Shown here: positions 42,941 through 51,698 of the stretch, one piece after another | Layout of the letters: every line of letters starts with the position of its first letter | Position numbering within the stretch: position 1 is the first letter of the stretch | Source of the DNA: Ruicaihuangia caeni | GTDB taxonomy: Bacteria > Actinomycetota > Actinomycetes > Actinomycetales > Microbacteriaceae | Reading direction: 5' to 3' | Length of the DNA: 64,000 nucleotides | Assembly (NCBI RefSeq): GCF_029952955.1 | Contig: NZ_JASATX010000002.1 | Location: forward strand, 307,316 to 371,315 | The notes under the pieces: model-generated | The model's input: the letters and a program-made list of their open reading frames with translations, nothing else | Told to the model about the DNA's origin: nothing | The model's database searches: none | Position numbers and translations under genes: made by a program

Positions 42941-44309
42941 GTCGGGCGAACCGGAGCCCGTGCGCGGCGCTGCGCAGCAGCGGGACGTGTCGGCTTCGCC
43001 CGCCTCCGCGCTGGTGCCGGCGCGAGCCATCGAGCGGCCGACGGCCGGCGACCACGGGCATCGCGCCGGCTTCGCGGCTCTCTTCGCGGGCATGGCGATC
43101 GCCGTGCCCGGCAGCGCTCACCTGATGCTCGTATGGGGAACGCCTGCGCCGCTCACGGGCGCGGCCCTCGCCGCGTCAACGCTCGCAGGAGTCGCGGGGG
43201 CGCCCCTCTGGGGCCGGATGGATGACCGGGCACCCGGGCGGGGAATGCGTGTCGCTGGATTCCTCGCCGCGAGCGCCTGCGCCGCGCTGGCCGTCATCGC
43301 GACGGCACCCGCCGCGACCGCATCGAGCCCCGCGGAACTCGTGCTGCCGCTGCTCTTCGCGAGCGTGCTGGTCGTCTTCGGCTTCTCGGCCGGCGGAGTG
43401 GAGCCCTTGTTGTCAGCGCGGCTCCAGCGCGCTCGACGTCTCGCGGGTTACTCCGGCATCCGAGTCTTCGGTTCGATCGGCTGGATCGCCGGCCTCGCCA
43501 TGGCGACGACCGCATTCGGCATAGCGGCGCCCGCGGCAGCGTTCGCGGTAGCGGCCGCCTGCTTCGCAGCGCTCGCGCTCTCCCGCACCGCTGCCACCAC
43601 CGCCGCGCGCCGCACCCAAGTACCGCCCAGCGGGCGCATCGTGCTGTTCGTCATCATCGGGTTGCCTGTGCCGGTCTCGGCGTTCGTGCTGACGTTGTTC
43701 TCGTCGACGGCGGCCGCTGAGCTCGGGCTCGTGGTGCCATCGCTGCCGTTCGTCACGTTGATGGCGCTCGCCGTCTTCGAGGTCCCTGCCTTCCTCATCG
43801 TTCACGCGCTGCGCAGACGACTCACCCCGATCGCTGCGTATGCGGCGTCGCTCACGGCACTCGTCGCCGCCTGGATGCTCATCGTCGTCTCGTCCGAGCC
43901 GCTGGTGCGGGGCGCAGGAATCGCCGTCTACGCCCTCGCCGTCGCGTTCTGGGCGAGCGCGCAAGTGACCATGGTCGCGTCGCTCGCCTCAGAAGCGGTG
44001 GCGGCGCTCCGCCAGGCGACGGCGGCATCGCTTGCGAAAGCCTTGAGCGCAGCACTCGGCGGGCCCGTCATGGGGGCGCTCATCGATGCGGCCGGGGCCG
44101 GCGCTGCGGCCTGGTCGCTCGGCTGCGCCGGTCTCGTCTCGCTCGCCGCGCTCGCGGTTGTGGCCGCGACCGGTGCCGGGGCCACACGGCCAGCGCAACG
44201 ACACGCGACCGAGACCGAACGACCACTGACCGAACGACCACAGACCGAACGACCACTGACCGACCAGTCACAGATGAGGAAGGTGCACGATGACCACCGT
44301 GCTCGATGA
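42924..44309 (+). CDS. MFS transporter with repeat-encoded C-terminal tail
   Basis: This 461-residue protein has 12 hydrophobic helices after about 45 polar residues; helix 1 is near AALFAGMAIAVPGSAHLMLVW. It has the loop 2-3 motif WGRMDDRAPGRGMR and GYSGIRVFGSIGWIAG at helix 5, as in the nucleoside:H+ symporter-like MFS_1 branch. The C-terminal tail TERPLTERPQTERPLTDQS is encoded by a four-unit 15-bp tandem repeat. GTG 42924 overlaps the GT2-like gene by 17 bp and its own end overlaps the aminotransferase by 20 bp, so translation is coupled throughout. The substrate is unknown. Confidence 0.82.
   Translation: MTAPTESGEPEPVRGAAQQRDVSASPASALVPARAIERPTAGDHGHRAGFAALFAGMAIAVPGSAHLMLVWGTPAPLTGAALAASTLAGVAGAPLWGRMDDRAPGRGMRVAGFLAASACAALAVIATAPAATASSPAELVLPLLFASVLVVFGFSAGGVEPLLSARLQRARRLAGYSGIRVFGSIGWIAGLAMATTAFGIAAPAAAFAVAAACFAALALSRTAATTAARRTQVPPSGRIVLFVIIGLPVPVSAFVLTLFSSTAAAELGLVVPSLPFVTLMALAVFEVPAFLIVHALRRRLTPIAAYAASLTALVAAWMLIVVSSEPLVRGAGIAVYALAVAFWASAQVTMVASLASEAVAALRQATAASLAKALSAALGGPVMGALIDAAGAGAAAWSLGCAGLVSLAALAVVAATGAGATRPAQRHATETERPLTERPQTERPLTDQSQMRKVHDDHRAR
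44213..44272 (+). repeat. 15-bp tandem repeat within the MFS gene end
   Basis: Four units: GACCGAACGACCACT (twice), GACCGAACGACCACA, and a diverged GACCGACCAGTCACA. In frame they encode TERPL/Q. The array ends just before the ribosome site of the aminotransferase gene. Confidence 0.85.
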
Positions 44310-45606
44310 TGTCCACGCGCTCGACGGAATCTCACGACGGCTCGCAGATCGCGACCGCCGTTTCGTCGCCAGACCGACCACCCGCATCCCGCTCGCAGTG
44401 CGAAGCGGAGAGGGCGCGCACCTGATCGATGAGGACGGCCGGCGCGTGCTCGATCTGACTTCTGGCTGGAACGTCGCGAACGCCGGCTGGAACCACCCTC
44501 GCATCGTCGCCGCGGTTGTGGAACAGGCGAAGGAACTGGCGTTCGCGCCGCCGTGGTGCACACACGATGCCCGCTCGCGCGTCGCCGAACGTCTCAGCGG
44601 CATGCTCTCGACCGCTTCCGGTGTCGACGGCGAGTTCAAAGCCCTGAGCGGCGCGACGGGCAGCGAAGCCGTCGAAGCGGCGCTCAAGGTGGCTCGTCGT
44701 GCCACCGGTCGGCAGGCGACCGTGGGGTTCACCGAGGCGTATCACGGCGGAACGCTCGGTGCGCTTCAGGCGGGGGGTGTGCCCCAGGTGCAGGGCGTCG
44801 ACGTGCCGACCTCTCAGTTCCACCGGCACGCGCCGATTCCCGACATGCTGCGCGCGAACGGCCGCGACTACGCTGCCCTGGTGCGCGAGGCGCTGCTCAG
44901 CGGCCCGCCGCCCGCGGCGATTCTGCTCGAACCCGCCTTCACCAACCCCGGAGTGATCCACGGTGATCGCGAGTTCTACCAGGCCGTGCAAGCGGCGGCG
45001 CGCGAGGCTGGGGCGCTGCTGATCATCGACGAGGTCGGTACCGGCTTCGGCCGCATGGGCCACACCTTCGGGTTCGAGCACTGGGGGCTGCAACCGGACA
45101 TCGTGGTCGTCGCCAAGGCGCTCACCTCAGGAGCCGTTCCCATGGCCGGCGCCCTCATGCGGAGTGAACTCGCCGACGCCGTGTCGGGCCCCGGGTTCTC
45201 GTCGACCTTCGGCTGGGTGCCGCTCGCCTGCGCAGCCGCCACCGCCTCGCTCGACGTGCTCGAGGACGAGCAGCTCGCGCTGCGAGCCCGTCACCTCGGA
45301 GAGCTGGCGCTGGAGCGCCTGCGACCCCTCGTTGACGCGCACTCGAGTATCGCCGCCGTGCGCGGTATCGGGCTCGAGCTCGGCATCGAGTTCACCGACG
45401 AGTCGGGCGATCCGCTGCCGCGGCCGCCGATGGAGACCCTCACCCGCCGGCTGCTGCAGCGCGGCATCTTCGCCGAGCCCTCCGCGTACACCTCGACCCT
45501 TCTCCTCATGCCGCCGCTCGTGATCGACGAGGCCGAGTGGCTCGGCGCGCTCGACACCATCGCCGAGCAGATCGGCGAGATGGCCGAGGCGGGTGAGTTC
45601 GCATGA
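44290..45606 (+). CDS. Class III aminotransferase of the cupin operon
   Basis: This 438-residue PLP enzyme has Asp247 in LIIDEVGTGFGRMG, Schiff-base Lys276 in VVVAKALTSG, the cofactor phosphate site SGATGSEAVEAALK and AYHGGTLGALQ. The fold is that of omega-amino acid:pyruvate or GABA-type transaminases. It is only distantly like the island aminotransferase at 24277-25593. It overlaps the MFS gene by 20 bp and the following dehydrogenase by 4 bp (ATGA). Pairing with a beta-hydroxyacid dehydrogenase suggests an amine-to-aldehyde-to-hydroxyacid sequence. Confidence 0.86.
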   Translation: MTTVLDDVHALDGISRRLADRDRRFVARPTTRIPLAVRSGEGAHLIDEDGRRVLDLTSGWNVANAGWNHPRIVAAVVEQAKELAFAPPWCTHDARSRVAERLSGMLSTASGVDGEFKALSGATGSEAVEAALKVARRATGRQATVGFTEAYHGGTLGALQAGGVPQVQGVDVPTSQFHRHAPIPDMLRANGRDYAALVREALLSGPPPAAILLEPAFTNPGVIHGDREFYQAVQAAAREAGALLIIDEVGTGFGRMGHTFGFEHWGLQPDIVVVAKALTSGAVPMAGALMRSELADAVSGPGFSSTFGWVPLACAAATASLDVLEDEQLALRARHLGELALERLRPLVDAHSSIAAVRGIGLELGIEFTDESGDPLPRPPMETLTRRLLQRGIFAEPSAYTSTLLLMPPLVIDEAEWLGALDTIAEQIGEMAEAGEFA

Positions 45607-46481
45607 TCGGCGGGCGCATCGGCATCGTCGGCCTCGGCGCGATGGGCGGCGGCGTCGCGCGTTTCCTGTTCGAGAGCGGGCGCGACACCATCGAGTACGA
45701 CGCGCTCGAGTCGACGCGCGCGCGAGCGCGGGATGCCGGGCGTCCCGTCGCAGCATCCATCTCGGAGCTGTGCACTGCGGCCGACTGGGTGTTCCTGTTC
45801 CTGCCCGGGCCCACCGAAGTACGCCAGGCCGTCGACGCGATCCTCGCCGCTGACGGTACTGTGCGCGGCGTCCTCGACTTCACGACGAGCGACCCGACCG
45901 TCAGCAGAAGCGTCGCCGCAGAGCTCGCGGCATCCGGAATCGACTACGCCGATGCCGGTGTGCTCGGCAACCCGCCCCTGGCACGCACCGGATCGCTGCT
46001 CCTGCTGCTCGGCTGCCCCCAAGGCAGCGACCTCGCCGCGGTCGCCGAACTCGTGAGCAAGCGCTGCTTCTTCCTCGGTGAGACCGGCGCGGGACACGCA
46101 GCGAAGCTCGCGGCGAACGAGTTGTTCACAGCACAGGTCGCGGCCATGGCTGAGGCGATGACGCTGCTGCACCGCCTCGGGGTCGACCAGGAGGTCTTCC
46201 TCGACGCGCTCGGTGCGACCGGCGGCCGTGGGGTCGGGCTGGCTGATATCGGCCGCACCATGCTCCAGCCGCCCGAGGAGGCGGGGTTCGCCCTGCGTCT
46301 GGCGGCGAAGGACCTCGCGTTGCTGTCGGTGCTCAACGAGCAGGCCGAGGCAGGGCTGGCCGTCGCGCCCGCGCTCGCCGGGTTGTTCGCACGGGCGGCG
46401 AAGCACGATCCGGATGCCGACTACACGGCTGTGTACGGTGAGCTCCGGCGCTCCGCCGGCGCCGTGCCTGCCGAGGCGTGA
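45603..46481 (+). CDS. 3-hydroxyisobutyrate dehydrogenase-like oxidoreductase
   Basis: This 292-residue protein has the Rossmann motif GIVGLGAMGGGVARFL (residues 7-22), the substrate segment DAGVLGNPPLARTGSL (DAPVSGG-like but altered) and catalytic Lys168 in GAGHAAKLAANEL. Family members include 3-hydroxyisobutyrate and tartronate-semialdehyde reductases and succinic/glyoxylic semialdehyde reductase. The altered GVLGNPP where most have APVSGG suggests a less usual substrate. It is coupled to the aminotransferase by ATGA. Confidence 0.85.
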   Translation: MIGGRIGIVGLGAMGGGVARFLFESGRDTIEYDALESTRARARDAGRPVAASISELCTAADWVFLFLPGPTEVRQAVDAILAADGTVRGVLDFTTSDPTVSRSVAAELAASGIDYADAGVLGNPPLARTGSLLLLLGCPQGSDLAAVAELVSKRCFFLGETGAGHAAKLAANELFTAQVAAMAEAMTLLHRLGVDQEVFLDALGATGGRGVGLADIGRTMLQPPEEAGFALRLAAKDLALLSVLNEQAEAGLAVAPALAGLFARAAKHDPDADYTAVYGELRRSAGAVPAEA

Positions 46482-46490
46482 GGCGACACG

Positions 46491-47276
46491 GTGTCGGGAG
46501 TCGCGATGCGTGAGCGTGCGGATGAGGGACAGGGACTGCTTCCCGTCTCTGCCGTGCACGAGGGGGAGATGCACGGGGGCGGGCTCGCGGAAGTGGCGGG
46601 GCTCGAGGCGATCGACGCGATCGTGTTCGACATGGACGGCGTGCTCGTCGACACCCCGTCGGTGCACCGTGGCGTGTGGCTCGACTTCGTGCGCGATGCG
46701 CCGTGGGATGAGCTGCGCGCCTTCGCGCCAGGGGCGACGGGGCGGCGCTCGCGAGATGTGCTGGGTGAAGTGCTGGGGCATCGTCTGCCCCCGGCCGAGA
46801 TCGACGCGATCGTCGCCGGACTGCACGAGCGCTTCCTCGAGCGCAGCAGAGGCGTCGACCTCGTCTTCCCGCAATTGAGTCCAGTGCTCGACGACCTCTC
46901 CGCGGCGCTGCCGTTGGCTGTGGCGACGAGTGCGCCGCCGCATGTGGTCGATGCGCTGCTCGGCCCGCTCGCTCACACGTTCGCCGGCATCATCACGGGT
47001 GCGGACTGCACGCACGGCAAGCCTCACCCCGAGGTGTATCGGCGTGCGGTGTCACTGCTCAGGCATCCTGCCGACCGCGTGCTGGCGATCGAAGACACCG
47101 TTGTGGGCGTCACGGCGGCGGTCGCTGCCGGATGCCGGGTGTGGGCGGTCGACCATCAGGGCGCCGGCGGGTTCACCGAGGCCGGGGCCGAGGCGGTCGC
47201 CGGAAGCGCTGGGGAGCTCGCGGTGATGCTTCGAGCGATTCTCGATGCACCACGGCATGGAGGTTCCGGCCGCTGA
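46491..47276 (+). CDS. HAD superfamily phosphatase (beta-phosphoglucomutase-like)
   Basis: This 261-residue HAD hydrolase has the nucleophile and acid Asp47/Asp49 in VFDMDGVLVD, the Thr/Ser motif VATSAPP, Lys of GKPHPEVYRRA and the metal Asp in AIEDTVVGVTAA. The cap is the small helical type of phosphoglycolate phosphatase or beta-phosphoglucomutase-like proteins. About 40 polar residues precede the domain from GTG 46491; a later start is possible. It ends the cupin operon and would remove a phosphate from a pathway intermediate, but nothing in the operon obviously makes a phosphate ester. Confidence 0.82.
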   Translation: MSGVAMRERADEGQGLLPVSAVHEGEMHGGGLAEVAGLEAIDAIVFDMDGVLVDTPSVHRGVWLDFVRDAPWDELRAFAPGATGRRSRDVLGEVLGHRLPPAEIDAIVAGLHERFLERSRGVDLVFPQLSPVLDDLSAALPLAVATSAPPHVVDALLGPLAHTFAGIITGADCTHGKPHPEVYRRAVSLLRHPADRVLAIEDTVVGVTAAVAAGCRVWAVDHQGAGGFTEAGAEAVAGSAGELAVMLRAILDAPRHGGSGR

Positions 47277-47290
47277 GAGGCCCTTGGTGC

Positions 47291-48166
47291 TCAGGCGTCG
47301 AGCTTGCGGCTCTGCACCGCGCGGTAGGTGCGGTGCAGGGCCGAGAGCGACTCGTCGTACGCGCGCTGGGCGACGCCGATGAAGAGGCAGTCGACCACCA
47401 TGAGTTGCGCGATGCGGCTGCCGAGCGCTCCCGAGCGGAACTGCGTCTCGCGAGCGGCTGTCGTCAGCAGGATGTCGGCCTCCTCGCCGAGCGTCGACCC
47501 GCCGAAGTTCGTGATGGCGATGGTGGTCGCGCCCGACTCCTTTGCGATGCGGAGTGCATTCACAGTGTCGATCGTGGTTCCCGAATGCGAGATGGCGATG
47601 CAGACGGCCTTGTCATCCAGCAGTGAGGCCGCGGTCCACGCGGAGTGCGCATCGCGCCAGGCGAACGCCGCGAAGCCGATCCGGATGAGCTTCTGCTGCA
47701 GGTCGGCGGCCACGAACGCGCTCGCGCCCACGCCAACGATATCGATGCGCGAGGCGCCGGCCAACGCACTGATGGCGGTTTCGAGCGCTACGACATCGAT
47801 CGCCTGCGCGGTGTCGCCGATTGAGAGCGTCTCGTTCATCGCCACTTTCGCGATGATGTCGGGCAGCGTGTCGGTGCGGTTGATGTCGCTCGACATCTCG
47901 GGCGGCGCATTGCGCTCGAGGGTCTCGCGAGTCGATTCACGCGTGAGGTCGATGCGCAGCTCGCGGTAGTGGTCGTACCCGAGCCTCTTCGTGAAGCGCA
48001 CGACGGTCGTCGTCGACGTCGAGCACGCCTCCGCGAGATCGGTGATCGAGAGCGACGCGGCCTGCTCAGGATGCTCGAGAACGAACTCGGCGATGCGCCG
48101 CTCGGATGGGCGCAGCGAGGGCACCGCAGCGCGGATCCGCACGAACAGGGTGCGGGAATCGGTCAC
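47291..48166 (-). CDS. RpiR/MurR family regulator with SIS domain
   Basis: This 291-residue regulator has an N-terminal RpiR helix-turn-helix (LRPSERRIAEFVLEHPEQ, then STTTVVRFTKRLGYDHYREL, near residues 15-75) and a SIS phosphosugar-binding domain (IDIVGVGASAFVAADLQQK, AISHSGTTIDTVNALRIA). In E. coli MurR, of this family, represses MurNAc genes and is relieved by MurNAc-6-phosphate. It stands next to murQ, anmK and nagB genes, so that effector is the natural guess. It is coupled to the upstream transporter ATPase by a 4-bp overlap and is convergent with the HAD gene. Confidence 0.9.
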   Translation of the reverse strand: MTDSRTLFVRIRAAVPSLRPSERRIAEFVLEHPEQAASLSITDLAEACSTSTTTVVRFTKRLGYDHYRELRIDLTRESTRETLERNAPPEMSSDINRTDTLPDIIAKVAMNETLSIGDTAQAIDVVALETAISALAGASRIDIVGVGASAFVAADLQQKLIRIGFAAFAWRDAHSAWTAASLLDDKAVCIAISHSGTTIDTVNALRIAKESGATTIAITNFGGSTLGEEADILLTTAARETQFRSGALGSRIAQLMVVDCLFIGVAQRAYDESLSALHRTYRAVQSRKLDA

Positions 48167-49881
48167 GGTGCGAGCACCAGCCTTTCTCGGCGCATTCGCT
48201 GCTCGACCGGGTCGGGTACCGGGGCAGATGCGATCAGGCGACGAGTGTATTCCTCTTCGGGAGCGCGCAGGATCTCCTGCGTGGTTCCCAGCTCGACGAG
48301 TCGGCCGCTGCGCATGACGGCGATGCGGTCCGCGAGCAGCTCGACCACTGCCAGGTCGTGCGTGATGAACAGGCAGGAGAAGCGCAGCTCGCTCTGCAGC
48401 TCACGGATGAGGTCGAGCACCGAAGCCTGCACCGAGACATCGAGCGCGGATGTCGGCTCATCGGCCACCAGGAGCTTCGGCTTGAGCGCGAGGGCTCGCG
48501 CGATGCCGATCCGCTGGCGCTGGCCGCCAGACAGCTCGTGCGGGTAGCGGTTGCGCCAAGCCGCGGGAATGCGAACGCGGTCGAGCAGTTCCCCGACGCG
48601 TCGATCCAGTTCGGCGCCGCGAGCGGTGCGGTGCACGCGCATGGGTTCGGCGATGCTGTCACCGATCGAGCGCCGCGGGTCGAGCGAGGAGCCCGGATCT
48701 TGGAACACCATGGCGATATCGCGGCGGAGCGGCCGGAACTTCGCCGGCGAAAGCGCGGTCACGTCGGTGCCGTGCAGCAGGATCCGTCCGGATGCCGCCG
48801 GCACCAGCCCGACGGCGCAGTTCCCGAGCGTCGACTTGCCCGACCCCGACTCGCCGACGAGTCCCACCACTTCGCCGGCGGCAACGGTGAGCGACACGTC
48901 GTCGATCGCTCGGAACGGTTCCTTGCCGCGCGATCCCGGGTACTCGACCACGATGTTCTCGAGCACGAGCGCCGGCTCGGTCGCCGCATCGCGGGATGCG
49001 GTGCCGGCATCCGGAGAGGCGTCGCGCTCGTTCGTCTGCAGGGTCTGGCCCAGGTGGGGAACCGCCGCGAGCAGCGCCTGCGTGTACTCGTGCTGGGGCG
49101 CTTCGAACAGTCGGTGCACCTCGGCCTCCTCGACCACTTCGCCGTTGCGCATGACCACGACCCGATCGGCGAGGTCGGCGACGACCCCCATGTCGTGCGT
49201 GATGAGCAGGATCGCCATGTCGAGCCGCTCGCGCAGTGAGCGAAGGAGCTCGAGGATCTCGGCCTGCACGGTCACGTCGAGCGCGGTGGTCGGCTCATCG
49301 GCGATCAGCAGCTTCGGCTCGCACGAGATCGCCATGGCGATCATGGCGCGCTGGCGCTGTCCGCCTGAGAGCTGGTGGGGATAGTGGTCGACACGAGTCT
49401 CGGGGGAGGGGATGCCGACCATGCCGAGCAGCTCGATCGCCCGCTTGCGGGCCTCGGCCTTCGACAGCGGCCGGTGCAGTCTCAGCGTTTCGATGATCTG
49501 TGCGCCGACGGTGTGCACCGGGTTCAGCGCGGTCATCGGCTCCTGGAAGATCATCGCGATCTCCTCGCCGCGCAGCGAACGCAGCTCGCTCTCCTTGGAG
49601 CCCAGCAGGTCGCGTCCGCGCCACCGGATGCTGCCGTTCGCCCGCGCGTTGGAGGCCAGAAGGCCGAGCACCGAGAGCGAGGTCACCGATTTTCCCGAGC
49701 CCGATTCGCCGACGACAGCGACGACCTCACCCGGGTGGACCTCGAGCCGGACCTCGCGGATGGCGGATGCCGTCGAGCCGCCCATCGCGAACTCCACGCT
49801 CAGGTCGTCGATGGTCAGCAGCGGACCCGCGGCGCCGAGCGCTGTGCTCTTGGCGGTCGTGTCTTGCGTGGTCGACGTCAT
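48163..49881 (-). CDS. Fused Dpp/Opp-type ABC importer ATPase
   Basis: This 572-residue protein joins two oligopeptide-type ATPase domains, the equivalents of DppD and DppF. The first has Walker A GESGSGKS, signature LSGGQRQR and [13 protein letters not shown]. The second (from about residue 300) has [17 protein letters not shown] and [12 protein letters not shown]. Both sites look intact. It energises the permeases encoded divergently at 51.7-53.6 kb. Start ATG 49881 lies about 50 nt after a TATCCT box on the minus strand. Import of muropeptides or peptidoglycan fragments fits the neighbours, but the ligand is inferred. Confidence 0.92.
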   Translation of the reverse strand: MTSTTQDTTAKSTALGAAGPLLTIDDLSVEFAMGGSTASAIREVRLEVHPGEVVAVVGESGSGKSVTSLSVLGLLASNARANGSIRWRGRDLLGSKESELRSLRGEEIAMIFQEPMTALNPVHTVGAQIIETLRLHRPLSKAEARKRAIELLGMVGIPSPETRVDHYPHQLSGGQRQRAMIAMAISCEPKLLIADEPTTALDVTVQAEILELLRSLRERLDMAILLITHDMGVVADLADRVVVMRNGEVVEEAEVHRLFEAPQHEYTQALLAAVPHLGQTLQTNERDASPDAGTASRDAATEPALVLENIVVEYPGSRGKEPFRAIDDVSLTVAAGEVVGLVGESGSGKSTLGNCAVGLVPAASGRILLHGTDVTALSPAKFRPLRRDIAMVFQDPGSSLDPRRSIGDSIAEPMRVHRTARGAELDRRVGELLDRVRIPAAWRNRYPHELSGGQRQRIGIARALALKPKLLVADEPTSALDVSVQASVLDLIRELQSELRFSCLFITHDLAVVELLADRIAVMRSGRLVELGTTQEILRAPEEEYTRRLIASAPVPDPVEQRMRRERLVLAP

Positions 49882-49938
49882 CGGCGGCCCTTATCTCTCT
49901 TCAGTCGCGTGAACCGTGTCACTCGGGACGGTCACCCA

Positions 49939-50034
49939 AGGATAGGAAAAAGAATTACAAGAAAACAGTAGATCGGGAAAATTATTTGCGCTAACGTGCC
50001 TTTCAGTTCGGTACTGCCGCCTTGCACCGTACCG
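49939..50034. promoter_or_regulatory. AT-rich divergent promoter/operator region of the MurNAc locus
   Basis: A block of about 50 bp (49940-49990) rich in A and T stands out from the surroundings. On the minus strand TATCCT (49939-49944) can serve the ATPase-murR unit. On the plus strand TAACGT (49992-49997) can serve the binding-protein operon. An inverted repeat CGGTAC / GTACCG (50009-50014 and 50029-50034) follows at the expected start of transcription and could be an operator for the RpiR-type regulator. Confidence 0.45.
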
Positions 50035-50074
50035 ATGTCGTTCTGCGACGAACCATTCGATAGCGGAGGTAACA

Positions 50075-51628
50075 ATGACGTTTCGCCCATCCCGGAAGCG
50101 AGCTGGTCTCGCCATTCTCGCGGGCCCGGCAGCGCTCGCGCTGATGGTCACCGGGTGTTCCAGCGCAAATGAGCCTGACCCCCAGTCGACGAGCGGCTCC
50201 GGCACGCTGGTCGCCGCGATCACGGCCGACCCCGACACGCTCTTCCCCTGGAAGGCCACGCAGTTCCAGGCCGTCAACGTGCTCGAGAACATCTACGGCA
50301 CCCTCACCCAGTTCGACGATGAGCTCAACGTCGTGCCCGGCCTTGCCGAGAAGTGGGAGCCGTCGGAAGACGGGACCCAGGTGACGCTCACGCTGCGCGA
50401 CGGCGTGACCTTCCACGACGGCAGCGAGTTCGACGCCGACGATGTGAAGCACTCGCTCGACCTCATCCGCGACGAGGCGACCGCCGCGGTGGCAGCGGCG
50501 AGCATCGGCTCGGTGACCGACGTGGAGGTCGTCGACCCGCTCACGGTGACGCTGACCCTGTCGGCGCCGGATGCCGGTCTGATGGCGAATCTCGCCAACG
50601 TCAACGTGGCGATGCTCTCCTCCGACGACACCGAGGAGGACCTCAACACCGAGCCGAACGGCACCGGCGCGTTCGTCTACGTCGACCGCACGCCCAACCA
50701 GTCGATCAAGCTCGAGGCCAACGAGGACTACTGGGGCGACGCCGCATCGCTCTCCTCGCTCGAGTTCCGCATCATCGCCGACGAGACGTCGATCGTGTCG
50801 GCGCTGCAGTCGGGTGATGTGCAGTTCGCGGTGCTCAACGACCCGCTCGTCGCGAAGACCGCGGAGGGCTCCGGGATCTCGGTCGTGGGAACCCCGCAGC
50901 TGAGCTACCACGCGCTGCAGCTCAACGCGACGAAGGGTGCGCTCACCGATGTGAACGTGCGCCTCGCGATGCAGTGCGCGATCGACCGGCAGCAGGTGCT
51001 CGACACCGCCGCCCTCGGCGAAGGCGAAGTGACCGGCCCGATCACGTCACCCGCGTTCAAGTCCGACCCCGAGGCGCGCCCGTGCCCCGAACGCGACCTC
51101 GACAAGGCCAAGGAGTACCTCGCGAAGGCGGGCATGGCTGACGGCGTCACCGTGAAGACCATCGTGTCGCAGGGCTCGTACGCCACCTCCGTGAACGAGG
51201 CGCAGAACCTGCAGGCGCAGCTCGCGGAGGCCGGCATCACCCTCGACCTCGAGGTGCTCGAGGCGGGCGCGTACGTCGACCGCTGGATCGCGGCCGACTT
51301 CGAGGCCGCTGTCGCGCTCAACGGCGGGCGTCCTGACCCCGACGGCATGTACGGCCGCTACTTCCCGAGCACGGGCAACCTCAACCAGGTCGCCGGCTAC
51401 AACTCGCCGGAGCTCGACGCGCTCTTCGCTGAGGGCAAGGCGACCATGGACGCCGACGAGCGCAAGTCGATCTACGACGAGATCTCGCAGCACCTCGAGG
51501 ACAACGCGGCGTGGATCTGGCTGTTCACCAGCTACACCTACACCGCGACGACCGACACGGTCGACGGCTTCACGCCGATGGCCAACGGGTCGCTGCAGAA
51601 CCTCCGCTCCACCACGGTCAGCAACTGA
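50075..51628 (+). CDS. Family 5 substrate-binding lipoprotein
   Basis: This 517-residue extracellular binding protein is of the DppA/OppA family. It has a basic start, a hydrophobic stretch and lipobox LMVTGCSS, with lipidation at about Cys28. The SBP_bac_5 domain includes LFPWKATQFQAVNVLENIYG, LAEKWEPSEDGTQVTLTLRDGVTFHDG (in parts) and VRLAMQCAIDRQQVL. ATG 50075 has GGAGG at 5 nt. Opp-family proteins can bind muropeptides (MppA in E. coli is an example), which suits this locus. Peptides or other ligands remain possible. Confidence 0.9.
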   Translation: MTFRPSRKRAGLAILAGPAALALMVTGCSSANEPDPQSTSGSGTLVAAITADPDTLFPWKATQFQAVNVLENIYGTLTQFDDELNVVPGLAEKWEPSEDGTQVTLTLRDGVTFHDGSEFDADDVKHSLDLIRDEATAAVAAASIGSVTDVEVVDPLTVTLTLSAPDAGLMANLANVNVAMLSSDDTEEDLNTEPNGTGAFVYVDRTPNQSIKLEANEDYWGDAASLSSLEFRIIADETSIVSALQSGDVQFAVLNDPLVAKTAEGSGISVVGTPQLSYHALQLNATKGALTDVNVRLAMQCAIDRQQVLDTAALGEGEVTGPITSPAFKSDPEARPCPERDLDKAKEYLAKAGMADGVTVKTIVSQGSYATSVNEAQNLQAQLAEAGITLDLEVLEAGAYVDRWIAADFEAAVALNGGRPDPDGMYGRYFPSTGNLNQVAGYNSPELDALFAEGKATMDADERKSIYDEISQHLEDNAAWIWLFTSYTYTATTDTVDGFTPMANGSLQNLRSTTVSN

Positions 51629-51644
51629 CCCGAGATCCGGCGAA

Positions 51645-51681
51645 CCCGGTGCCGTCTGACGACTCCACAGACGGCACCGGG
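51645..51681 (+). terminator. Hairpin between binding protein and permease genes
   Basis: CCCGGTGCCGTCTG (51645-51658) pairs perfectly with CAGACGGCACCGGG (51668-51681), with a 9-nt loop and no T tract. It probably attenuates or protects the transcript, making the binding protein more abundant than the permeases. Confidence 0.7.
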
Positions 51682-51698
51682 GAGCCCCGGTTGGAACC

